Source: a virus. Taken from it: DNA of 61,318 nucleotides. The translations under genes were made by a program, and so were the position numbers. The notes below the pieces were generated by a model. The model had not been told where the DNA came from. It did no database searches and saw only the letters and a list, made by a program, of their open reading frames with translations. Positions 55,658 to 61,318 of the stretch are shown one piece after another. Location: the IMG/VR virus record IMGVR_UViG_3300047172_000034, positions 1-61,318 of that record; one strand, 5' to 3'. Position 1 is the stretch's first letter, and each line of letters begins with the position of its first letter.

Positions 55658-55953
55658 GCACAACTACCAAGACGAAGCCAAAAACCCTTAGCGATTGGCA
55701 AGCCGCGCACGATAAGAACGTGCTCGTTCCCAACAGAATTCGCGCGGCCTTCGAGAAAATGAAAGCCGCAGGGGAGGATTGGCACTACGAACAAGATTTC
55801 GAACGTTTAGCCGATGTTGGTCATCTCGACATGGTGAAATTTCGCGAACAGTTCGCAAAGCACATCGTGCAATCTACGGCGGTGCGCGGCAAGGCCGTGA
55901 AGATCGGCTGGTTCGCGGACCCCAAAGTGGCCGCAAAAGCGCGCGGAGAATAA
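55654..55953 (+). CDS. hypothetical protein
   Basis: This 99-residue, basic, helical protein starts at GTG 55654, overlapping the preceding stop by 4 bp. It contains TLSDWQAAHDKNVLVPNRIR, the acidic-aromatic AGEDWHYEQDFERLADVGHL and a terminal VKIGWFADPKVAAKARGE. I recognise no family. The gene is co-transcribed with the metallopeptidase and phosphoesterase. Confidence 0.6.
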   Translation: MSTTTKTKPKTLSDWQAAHDKNVLVPNRIRAAFEKMKAAGEDWHYEQDFERLADVGHLDMVKFREQFAKHIVQSTAVRGKAVKIGWFADPKVAAKARGE

Positions 55954-55954
55954 C

Positions 55955-57022
55955 ATGCCTAAAAAGATCGAGGACTGGAATAAAAACCACGATCCCGCCA
56001 CGATCATCAACAATCTGCGCGCGGAGCTCGCCGAGGCCAAGAGTCGGGCAGATACCGCCGAAGTGGTGCGCGAGTGGATCGGCGCGGCAAAGTCCAGTCT
56101 GGAAAAGATCGAACCCCCAAAATGGCTCAGCGTGCCTAAAAAGGCCGGTGTGCCAGGCGTGCCGACCATCCAACTAAGTGATCTTCATTGGGGTGAAGTC
56201 GTAAAACCGGAGCAGATTGGCCATGTGAACGCGTACAACCTGGCCATCGCGCGACGTCGTCTAGAACATGTGGTGCAAAGCGCTATCAAGCTGTCCAGAA
56301 TTCTTAGCCCCGATATGGAGTACCCCGGCGTGGTCGTGCCGCTGCTTGGCGATATGATCTCCGGGAATCTCCACGACGAGCTCACGGCCACCAACGAATT
56401 CAACACCATGCCAACGGTGCTTGATCTGTATCGGCACTTGGTCGCGGCGATTCGCATCTTGGCGGACGCTTTCGGGCATGTGTTCCTGCCTTGCGTCGGC
56501 GGCAATCACGGGCGCGACACTAAGAAAACATGGGCGAAGGATCGCAACCACACATCCTTCGATTGGCTGCTTTATCAATTCCTCGCCGTCGCATTTGCTG
56601 ACGACGCGCGCGTCACCTTTTATATTCCTGAAGGCTCGGACGTGCTTTATAGAATTTACGGCGTCCGATATTTAGGCACGCACGGCGATCAGTTCAAGTC
56701 AGGCGATTCGATTATCGGGCCGATTGGCCCGATTACTCGAGGCGCGCAGAAAAAGTTGGCGCGCAACGTAGCCGTGGATCAATCGTTCGACGTCATGATA
56801 TTCGGCCACTGGCACCAGCGTATGCTGTCTTCGACGTTGCGCGGTAACAGTTCGCTCAAAGGGCTAGACGAATACGCCTACCAAGGCAATTTCAAATTCG
56901 AACCGCCGTCGCAGAACTTCTGGATGACGCATCCGGATCACGGCATCACGTTTGATGCACCGCTGTTCGCGGATGCATCCGTGAAGACGATCAAGGCCCC
57001 CTGGACCAGTTGGGCCAGCTGA
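55955..57022 (+). CDS. metallophosphoesterase, calcineurin-like
   Basis: The protein is 355 residues. After a helical N-terminus (LRAELAEAKSRADTAEVVRE) come SDLHWGE, LLGDMIS, GGNHGR, LGTHGDQF and GHWHQR, the complete set of calcineurin-like motifs (DxH, GD, GNH, GHxH with an extra GTHGDQ). It binds two metals and should cut phosphodiesters. Phage members sit in lysis or replication cassettes with unknown substrates. The next gene begins directly at its stop. Confidence 0.88.
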   Translation: MPKKIEDWNKNHDPATIINNLRAELAEAKSRADTAEVVREWIGAAKSSLEKIEPPKWLSVPKKAGVPGVPTIQLSDLHWGEVVKPEQIGHVNAYNLAIARRRLEHVVQSAIKLSRILSPDMEYPGVVVPLLGDMISGNLHDELTATNEFNTMPTVLDLYRHLVAAIRILADAFGHVFLPCVGGNHGRDTKKTWAKDRNHTSFDWLLYQFLAVAFADDARVTFYIPEGSDVLYRIYGVRYLGTHGDQFKSGDSIIGPIGPITRGAQKKLARNVAVDQSFDVMIFGHWHQRMLSSTLRGNSSLKGLDEYAYQGNFKFEPPSQNFWMTHPDHGITFDAPLFADASVKTIKAPWTSWAS

Positions 57023-57527
57023 TGTTTGCCGCGCTATTAGCCAACTGGAAAACGATCGCCTGGGGCGTCGTGATCGCGACGTTCCTCGCCAGCATCGCCG
57101 CCGGCGTCCTTGAGCACAAGCACCTGGTCGCCGACGTGACCAAAACGGCCGACGCCGCCGGCTACGCTCGAGCCGTCGCCGAAGATAAGGCGGCGCTCGC
57201 CGCACATCTGGCACACGATGCGGCCGACAAAGCCGCCCAAGTCAATTGGCGCAGAGCGCGACGGTTATTGCTGCTCAGCGGCTACAGTTTAGCCATCTGC
57301 GGGTGTGCAACGGTGCCGCTGCCGGCGCGAATCATAGTGGCCCCGTGTCAGACGCCGGACAGCCCGCCACCGGAATTGATGACACCGCCGGCGCCGCCGG
57401 GGGCAGCATGCCGAGTCTTGATGTCGCTGGGGCAGAACTGTCCCGATGCGACGCCCAAGCCACCCAACTAGCCGCACTCCAGCAGTGGGTCGCGGCTCAC
57501 TTCGCAAAGAGCCAAGATTCGAAATGA
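57022..57527 (+). pseudogene. i-spanin (Rz) with probable one-base loss, overlapping o-spanin (Rz1)
   Basis: From ATG 57022 the first 75 residues form a membrane anchor (WKTIAWGVVIATFLASIAAG) and a periplasmic helix (AHDAADKAAQV), typical Rz. The rest of Rz (SATVIAAQRLQFSHLRV, then AGAELSRCDAQATQLAALQQ) is in the next frame up to 57527. A single base lost near 57242 would explain the break. In the first frame the chain instead reads RRLLLLSGYSLAICGCATVP, a lipobox plus Pro-rich tail (to 57471), which is the Rz1 lipoprotein normally in a different frame. Hence spanin function is in doubt. Confidence 0.7.
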
Positions 57528-57820
57528 CTAAACGCGACGGAAAAGATCATAAACGCGAGAAGGCTGAAGATCAGACGCCGGCGCAGACTTCGCGGGGGTT
57601 TCCCAGTCTCCGCGAGGCTCTCGCTGACGCCTACCGCGTGGCGACTGAGATGAGTCGAGCTAAGACCAGTGCCGGGTATACCGACCGTGGTCCGCGTGCC
57701 GTTGGGTCCAAGGGTAACGTGCGCGCCGCGGCCACCAAGACTGAGTGAGGCGCTTTTCTTACCGACGTTGATTCGAAGGCCGGGAAAGATCTTGATCGAT
57801 CGACGGAATCGGATTGTCAT
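57497..57820 (-). CDS. DUF4236 protein with C-terminal membrane span
   Basis: The 107-residue protein starts at the ATG at 57820, chosen as the family opening TIRFRRSIKIFPGLRINVGK. It continues SASLSLGGRGAHVTLGPNGT, then RTTVGIPGTGLS, the DUF4236 core, and a terminal span LIFSLLAFMIFSVAFSHF. DUF4236 is a common beta-rich domain of unknown role in phage accessory regions. It is antisense to the end of the spanin gene. It is co-oriented with the PagL-like gene. Confidence 0.8.
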   Translation of the reverse strand: MTIRFRRSIKIFPGLRINVGKKSASLSLGGRGAHVTLGPNGTRTTVGIPGTGLSSTHLSRHAVGVSESLAETGKPPRSLRRRLIFSLLAFMIFSVAFSHFESWLFAK

Positions 57821-57953
57821 GGCATGGTCCTCGGATGATCTGTTCTTGTTCACGGAGCAATCGTTCGTGCTTCGCGATTAGAACGGGATCGGCCGGCCGT
57901 GTCCAGTACGACGGCGCGCCGGGCTGGCGCGGATGTGCAAACGGATCAGTCAT
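57759..57953 (-). CDS. small hypothetical protein
   Basis: This 64-residue protein contains MTDPFAHPRQPGAPSYWTRP and ADPVLIAKHERLLREQEQII. It overlaps the PagL-like gene by 8 bp and the DUF4236 gene by about 60 bp. The helix LIAKHERLLREQEQI is typical of short phage accessory proteins. Moderately supported. Confidence 0.5.
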   Translation of the reverse strand: MTDPFAHPRQPGAPSYWTRPADPVLIAKHERLLREQEQIIRGPCHDNPIPSIDQDLSRPSNQRR

Positions 57954-58512
57954 GCTTGAATCTGTAACCGATTAGTAATAAATCGCGCCCGTAATTCGGC
58001 GAACATGCACCGCCGCATGAAAAGTGATCCCACCAGACCGTCACCGGCCACCGTTGGAAGCGATATCCGATCATGAGATTGAAATTCACGCGGCTGCCGT
58101 TGTACGGGTAGGGGTTTTCCATCCATGACGGCCCGATGCCGATGTCGAAATTCTTGAGCCCCGTAATGTACTGCATGCTGAAGGCGTAGTTATTCGGCGC
58201 TTGCACACCCATATAGGTCGATGAACCGATCAGCGTCGCCGACGTCTGGATGATGTCGCCACGGTCGAATGGACTCGGCAACGCGAAAGCTAGATTGAGC
58301 GCACTGGTGGGGCCGCGCAGCACGGCGGCGCCTGAAGAGACTTGGATGTAGCCGATCTCCGCGACGTCGGCGCCATACGCGCGTTTGCCGAGTGCGAAGC
58401 ACAAAATTAGAAACGCGACGAACGCCCCCAACACCACCATGGTCTTCGCATTGTTGCCGAGCGGTAACACTTTGCGGATCCAATTGCCAAGCGTGTTCAG
58501 GAAATTATTCAT
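57946..58512 (-). CDS. PagL-like outer-membrane beta-barrel protein with signal/anchor
   Basis: The protein is 188 residues. A basic N-terminus and hydrophobic stretch (AKTMVVLGAFVAFLILCFAL) end in KRAYGAD, a plausible cleavage site. The mature part has alternating aromatic strands, INPYPYNGSR-like loops and the late motif WWDHFSCGGACSPNYGRDLL with terminal IGYRF. The HFS...G...N.G order resembles the active-site strand of lipid A deacylase PagL (His-Ser), and IGYRF the last barrel strand. It could alter lipid A or block phage receptors. The operator at 58531 lies 19 bp upstream of its start. Confidence 0.65.
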   Translation of the reverse strand: MNNFLNTLGNWIRKVLPLGNNAKTMVVLGAFVAFLILCFALGKRAYGADVAEIGYIQVSSGAAVLRGPTSALNLAFALPSPFDRGDIIQTSATLIGSSTYMGVQAPNNYAFSMQYITGLKNFDIGIGPSWMENPYPYNGSRVNFNLMIGYRFQRWPVTVWWDHFSCGGACSPNYGRDLLLIGYRFKHD

Positions 58513-58524
58513 TAACTCATCCTC

Positions 58525-58553
58525 GTGACATTACCAAAAGGTAAAGGCATAAT
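58525..58553 (+). promoter_or_regulatory. rightward promoter with operator filling the spacer
   Basis: GTGACA (58525-58530), a 17-bp spacer and CATAAT (58548-58553). The operator occupies 58531-58544, that is, almost the whole spacer. It precedes the FN3-like gene at 58599 by about 45 bp. Confidence 0.75.
58531..58544. promoter_or_regulatory. operator TTACCAAAAGGTAA between divergent conversion-type genes
   Basis: It is identical to the sites at 4252 and 22305. It lies 18 bp upstream of the PagL-like start (leftward) and inside the promoter for the rightward FN3-like genes, so one protein could control both. Confidence 0.8.
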
Positions 58554-58598
58554 GCCCAAGCCGAAAAATCGAGTCAACCAATCAATTTAGGAGACCTA

Positions 58599-58976
58599 AT
58601 GGGAACCCCCAATCCGACATCCCCTGTGAATCCGCAAAATGCGATCTTCACGCCGCCCACCACCAACGTCGATGGCTCGCCGATCGCCGCAGGTGAAATT
58701 GCCAGTTACTTGCTCCAAGTCGGTCTCGTTGCGTCGGCTGGCCAGCCGCAAACTTTCCCGACTACGTTCTCGGATCTTGTCGTGACGCCCGCTGCGAACG
58801 GGACCATTTCCGTTCCGGTCAGCGATCTTGGCACTCTCGCTCCGGGCAACTATGTCGGCACCGTGTCGGCAGTCACTGCGGGTGGGGTGATCTCGGCGCC
58901 TTCGAACGTCGCCAATTTCTCAATCGGCGCCACGGTCGTTACGCCAAACCCTCCCACCGGGCTCACTTTTGCCTAA
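58599..58976 (+). CDS. small FN3-like protein (copy 1)
   Basis: The protein is 125 residues. FTPPTTNVDGSPIAAGEIAS leads into a beta sandwich with GNYVGTVSAVTAGGVISAPS and a terminal NPPTGLTFA. This is the pattern of a single fibronectin type III domain. The protein at 59487-59819 shares the TTNVDGS-x-I-x-x-GEI opening and PNxPTxxTxA end, so the two are paralogs. No signal peptide is visible. Probably a virion-decoration or adhesion accessory. Confidence 0.7.
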   Translation: MGTPNPTSPVNPQNAIFTPPTTNVDGSPIAAGEIASYLLQVGLVASAGQPQTFPTTFSDLVVTPAANGTISVPVSDLGTLAPGNYVGTVSAVTAGGVISAPSNVANFSIGATVVTPNPPTGLTFA

Positions 58977-59430
58977 CGAGGCAGGAGTTAGCCCGGATCA
59001 AAGCGAAAGCCTTTCTAAAGGGTTTCGGGGAGGCGTTTCGCCTCTTCGGGAAACACTGACCTATCGCGCCGCCTTCGACGCTTTTGCGCATCGATATTGG
59101 GGGAGCATTCTTGCCTCGGCCGATGGCAAACCCTCGAAGGCGGCGCATATCGCTCAGGTAAATAGAACCGACTTCCACAAAATTCTCAGGCGTCATGAGG
59201 TAGCTCGAACCGAAAGAGACGTAGCGTTTACGAACTTAGCTTGGGCCAAAGCCAAACAAGAATTTATGCGCGGTTATTGGAGCGATCTGCTCGCCCAGAC
59301 TGGCCGGAATATTTCGGCGGCGGCGCGTCTTAGCGGGTGCAATCGCACTGATCTCCACAAAAGACTGAAAAAACTTAACATCATCACGCCCAAAGCAAAA
59401 CGCGGAAATTGGGGCAGCCTCACGCACTGA
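58969..59430 (+). CDS. protein with two tandem Fis-type helix-turn-helix modules
   Basis: The protein is 153 residues, starting at TTG 58969 overlapping the previous gene (the only plausible start; an ATG is absent). Module 1 reads YWGSILASADGKPSKAAHIA then QVNRTDFHKILRRHEVAR, module 2 YWSDLLAQTGRNISAAARLS then GCNRTDLHKRLKKLNI. Each matches the C-terminal Fis/NtrC DNA-binding helix pair (xxAAxxxGxNRTxLHKxLKxxx). A region of about 35 residues links them. It lies between the two FN3-like paralogs and is downstream of the repressible promoter. It likely regulates phage or host genes. Confidence 0.75.
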   Translation: MPNEAGVSPDQSESLSKGFRGGVSPLRETLTYRAAFDAFAHRYWGSILASADGKPSKAAHIAQVNRTDFHKILRRHEVARTERDVAFTNLAWAKAKQEFMRGYWSDLLAQTGRNISAAARLSGCNRTDLHKRLKKLNIITPKAKRGNWGSLTH

Positions 59431-59486
59431 CGGAACCGGATATGCTGCCATTCATACTTGACGATTTATCACTCAAGGGGGACAAA

Positions 59487-59819
59487 ATGACGAACCCAAC
59501 CAAATTTACTTGGACCGATCCGACAACCAATGTTGATGGATCCGCAATCTCGACGGGCGAAATTACCGGCTACAATGTCGGCGTTCGTCTTACGACAGCG
59601 ACTGGCAGCGTGGCCGGCACGTATCCGATTATGGCCGCGGTTTCCGGCGCTGCCGCGGCGAACGAACTGATTTCCGCATTAGGTACGGTATTGATTCCTG
59701 GCGCTTATGCAGCGGCTGTTCAAGCAGTGGGCCCGGTCAATTCTGCTTGGAGCGCGGAAGCCACCTTTACGATCGCGCCGCCGGTGCCCAATTCTCCGAC
59801 AAATTTTACCGTTGCGTAG
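59487..59819 (+). CDS. small FN3-like protein (copy 2)
   Basis: The protein is 110 residues from the ATG at 59487, behind GGGGGAC. It starts MTNPTKFTWTDPTTNVDGSA, and ends VPNSPTNFTVA. It matches copy 1 in length, opening and end, and has an FN3-like strand pattern (AYAAAVQAVGPVNSAWSAEA). The pair flanks the tandem HTH gene. Function unknown. Confidence 0.7.
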   Translation: MTNPTKFTWTDPTTNVDGSAISTGEITGYNVGVRLTTATGSVAGTYPIMAAVSGAAAANELISALGTVLIPGAYAAAVQAVGPVNSAWSAEATFTIAPPVPNSPTNFTVA

Positions 59820-59832
59820 AACGGTGGCTCGA

Positions 59833-59862
59833 GTGGTCTTGGGGCATCGGCCCCAAGCCCAC
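59833..59862. terminator. hairpin downstream of the FN3-like copy 2
   Basis: CTTGGGGC (59838-59845) pairs with GCCCCAAG (59850-59857) around ATCG, and the stem extends by GTGG/CCAC across a single mismatch. It lies between convergent genes without a U-run. Confidence 0.65.
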
Positions 59863-59895
59863 CGATAACCCGGGAGACTACGCGTGATTGATCGA

Positions 59896-59919
59896 TCGGC
59901 GCTTTACGGGAAGCGCCGA
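59896..59919 (-). terminator. 9-bp hairpin at the end of the leftward small membrane gene
   Basis: TCGGCGCTT (59896-59904) pairs with 59911-59919 around 6 nt and overlaps the stop of the gene. It probably closes the leftward dNMP kinase transcript. Confidence 0.5.
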
Positions 59920-60062
59920 ACCGTTTCGTGGATCGACCAGTGAATAAATCCCCAGCTAAGAGGGACCCACAGCGGCGCCGTTGCGGTAATCCAACTGAAA
60001 TGCCCAATGCCGTGCACCTTCAATCCGATCAGCAAGAGTGATATCGCGGCGAACCATCTCAC
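59904..60062 (-). CDS. small membrane protein, GTG start (52 residues)
   Basis: The GTG at 60062 overlaps the kinase stop (GTGA). The product reads RWFAAISLLLIGLKVHGIGH, then WITATAPLWVPLSWGFIHW, two hydrophobic spans with a basic tail RRFP. This length, the leading RWF and the PLW turn are common in tiny phage membrane proteins. Function unknown. It was too short to appear in larger ORF scans. Confidence 0.6.
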   Translation of the reverse strand: MRWFAAISLLLIGLKVHGIGHFSWITATAPLWVPLSWGFIHWSIHETVRRFP

Positions 60063-60664
60063 GGTAACTTGTCCAAAAGGTAAAGTTCGTGCGCAAGCGC
60101 AAGCTCAAAGTCTTGGATATCGCCATCGTTGTGGACTATTGCGTTGATGTAATGCGGGGCGACGCCGTTCTCGGATGAATGTTTCGCGATTGTCGGAATG
60201 TTCGGTTGCGGTCGAACGATCTTCGCCAAAGTGCCGCCTAAAGATTGAATGTATAGCGCTTCGTTATTGAAGCGCACATCGGACACCACCATTCGAACGT
60301 TCGGATTCTCGGCCCGCAAGGCGTCCCATTTCACCCCTAGCAGGCGCACCCAGCAATCGGGGTCCAAGCGTCTGCCCACTTCGGTTCCGAGCCATTGTGC
60401 CCACGTCCTGGGGCTGTGCCGCTCAAGCAACCAGTCACCGTCTTTGTGAATCAAACGCGATCCGTGCACCGGATCGACGCCTTCTTTCCAATCTCGGTTA
60501 TCCCACCATTCGGGGAACCAACCAAAACGATCGTTAAGCAGTTCTTTGATCGGGCCCGCCAAACTGACTTTTACAAAGCCGTGGTGGCGCACAAGATAAT
60601 CGGCGGCCGTATCCTTCCCAGAACCCGCGGCGCCTGTAAAACCGACTAACAGGGATTCTTTCAT
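60059..60664 (-). CDS. deoxynucleoside monophosphate kinase
   Basis: The protein is 201 residues. P-loop GAAGSGKDTAADYL at residues 10-23, the acceptor region VSLAGPIKELLNDRFGWF, TWAQWLGTEVGRRLDPDCWV and MVVSDVRFNNEA fit phage dNMP kinases of the T4 gene 1-like family. It phosphorylates dNMPs to dNDPs for phage DNA synthesis, possibly including modified nucleotides. It precedes a GTG-coupled membrane gene. Confidence 0.88.
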   Translation of the reverse strand: MKESLLVGFTGAAGSGKDTAADYLVRHHGFVKVSLAGPIKELLNDRFGWFPEWWDNRDWKEGVDPVHGSRLIHKDGDWLLERHSPRTWAQWLGTEVGRRLDPDCWVRLLGVKWDALRAENPNVRMVVSDVRFNNEALYIQSLGGTLAKIVRPQPNIPTIAKHSSENGVAPHYINAIVHNDGDIQDFELALAHELYLLDKLP

Positions 60665-60686
60665 TTAACCTCCATTTAATTGTTAT

Positions 60687-60884
60687 TCATCGCTTGCCCT
60701 CAGTATTACCGCTGGCGAGGGCGGCATCAATGCGCAGCAATGTATCGTCGTTCCAAAATCCTCGGACGTATTCCGCTCGAACAAATTCAAGCGCCGCCTC
60801 CAACGCTTCCCGCCGCGTGCGCTCGGCGGTGAGGGCGGATTCAAGCTCGGCGATGCGAGCGCGACATGCCGCTAAAGAGAACAT
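60687..60884 (-). CDS. small helical hypothetical protein
   Basis: This 65-residue protein is a coiled-coil (ARIAELESALTAERTRREAL) followed by EFVRAEYVRGFWNDDTLLRI. The ATG at 60884 was chosen over an in-frame upstream reading of pure Gly/Val repeats that runs antisense to the Ala-rich gene frame. It overlaps that gene by 13 bp. Small EAL-type coiled coils like this are common between early phage genes. Confidence 0.65.
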   Translation of the reverse strand: MFSLAACRARIAELESALTAERTRREALEAALEFVRAEYVRGFWNDDTLLRIDAALASGNTEGKR

Positions 60885-61318
60885 TCTGATCCTCCGCTGT
60901 TCGTAGAGCCAACCGCAATCAAGTCGGCGAGCAGCTGGCAGGGATTGATGGTCGCCCACGCCGCCGCCGCCGATCCCGCCGCTGCCGCTTTCGCCGGCGC
61001 CGCTTTCGCCGCCGCTTTCGCCGCCAACGCCGCCGCCTCCCGCGCCGCCTCCGCCGCCCACGCTGCCGTCTCCGCCGCCCACGCCGCCGTCTCCGCCGCC
61101 CACGCCGCCTCCGCCACCCACGCTGCCGCCTCCGCCGCTTTCGCCGCCGATCCAGTCTTTTCCTTAAGCATTGTTCGCCACTCAGTGCCGAAACCACGAG
61201 CATCGGCTGTCGGCTGCAACAGCGGCAGGGCTACCGTCCACATATGGTTTAATAGCACGTTAAGCCGTTCTTTTTCGTGGTCGCGGCCAGTGCCCGCAGC
61301 AAGCGGTAGCAGGCGCTT
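60872..61318 (-). CDS. Ala/Trp-repeat phage protein, truncated by the window edge
   Basis: Open from the right edge (KRLLPLAAGTGRDHEKERLN) with an internal GTG at 61258, then HMWTVALPLLQPTADARGFG and TEWRTMLKEKTGSAAKAA. It continues into at least eight approximately 7-residue repeats of the type AAETAAW, and ends CQLLADLIAVGSTNSGGSEC. The repeats appear in the DNA as GCC/GCG-rich tandem (60955-61150). Such Ala-Trp repeat proteins recur in phages and prophages without known function. Sequence before the right edge is not visible. Confidence 0.65.
   Translation of the reverse strand, partial: KRLLPLAAGTGRDHEKERLNVLLNHMWTVALPLLQPTADARGFGTEWRTMLKEKTGSAAKAAEAAAWVAEAAWAAETAAWAAETAAWAAEAAREAAALAAKAAAKAAPAKAAAAGSAAAAWATINPCQLLADLIAVGSTNSGGSECSL

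Noticed and set aside
57446-57748. Rightward frame of about 100 codons antisense to the DUF4236 gene
   Set aside because: The opposite strand carries a clear DUF4236 protein, and this frame has no recognisable pattern.
60070-60083. TGTCCAAAAGGTAA near the end of the dNMP kinase gene as an eighth operator
   Set aside because: Only one half-site matches well and it lies inside a coding region; it may be chance.
60919-61203. Arg-rich frame through the GCC-rich repeat
   Set aside because: It is a shifted reading of the Ala-Trp repeat; poly-Arg composition is typical of out-of-frame GC-rich DNA.
1-61318. The window as a complete circular genome
   Set aside because: Joining the edges would put a TGA directly after the HDHPW residues, where relatives continue with WGF, so sequence is missing between the edges.

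Overview
The window is almost entirely the genome of a temperate, lambda-like tailed phage (siphovirus gene order) or an integrated prophage of a fairly GC-rich proteobacterium. The evidence is a tyrosine integrase with an excisionase, a CI/Cro-type switch, a family A polymerase replication module, gpA-type terminase, HK97-type capsid, a G/G-T frameshifted tail chaperone pair, tape measure, a gene-transfer-agent-like tail tip (DUF2460, DUF2163, NlpC/P60, host-specificity protein) and a lysis cassette. The host cannot be named. The integrase lies next to what looks like the 3' end of a tmRNA (or tRNA) gene that encodes its CCA. Both edges cut through genes, and joining the two edges does not look natural, so the element continues beyond the window. 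Layout: 1-1221, leftward small genes (HDHPW protein, J-domain protein). 1239-1371, terminator plus attachment-site candidate. 1404-2689, integrase and excisionase. 2697-3035, a striking pentanucleotide array. 3043-12148, leftward early operon: RAMP-like protein, SNF2-type helicase, VRR-NUC nuclease, DNA polymerase, DUF2815 and DUF2800 proteins. 12296-13441, immunity region with divergent repressor and Cro-like genes. 13438-15525, primase-helicase, followed by an iteron cluster that may be the origin (15539-15712). 17483-22222, leftward block of small accessory genes with a shortened beta-clamp-like protein and a DUF932 protein. 22436-24147, ParB-like protein and an ABC-ATPase/acetyltransferase fusion that may be a Mom-like DNA modification pair. 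24140-33097, packaging and head. 33108-43690, an unusual insertion of fibre and enzyme genes inside the head-tail operon, including a 1693-residue GH5 + SGNH + GH74-like protein. 43692-54214, tail. 54225-57527, lysis. 57497-60062, lysogenic-conversion-type genes (DUF4236, PagL-like outer-membrane protein, FN3-like proteins, tandem Fis-type HTH protein). 60059-61318, dNMP kinase and small leftward genes. A 14-bp palindrome, TTACC-N4-GGTAA, recurs in at least seven intergenic positions, several of them inside sigma70-like promoters. Two of these sites flank the repressor/cro switch. This points to one repressor regulon spanning the element, with promoter-embedded sites and a site inside the late operon that recalls mycobacteriophage stoperators. 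Two genes appear frame-disrupted: the portal (about 35-40 residues missing plus a frame change near 28320) and the i-spanin Rz (an apparent one-base loss near 57242). Either this copy is a decaying prophage or the assembly contains errors. The capsid and tail-tube genes each have an in-frame internal start with a strong ribosome-binding site, so each may yield a long and a short product.
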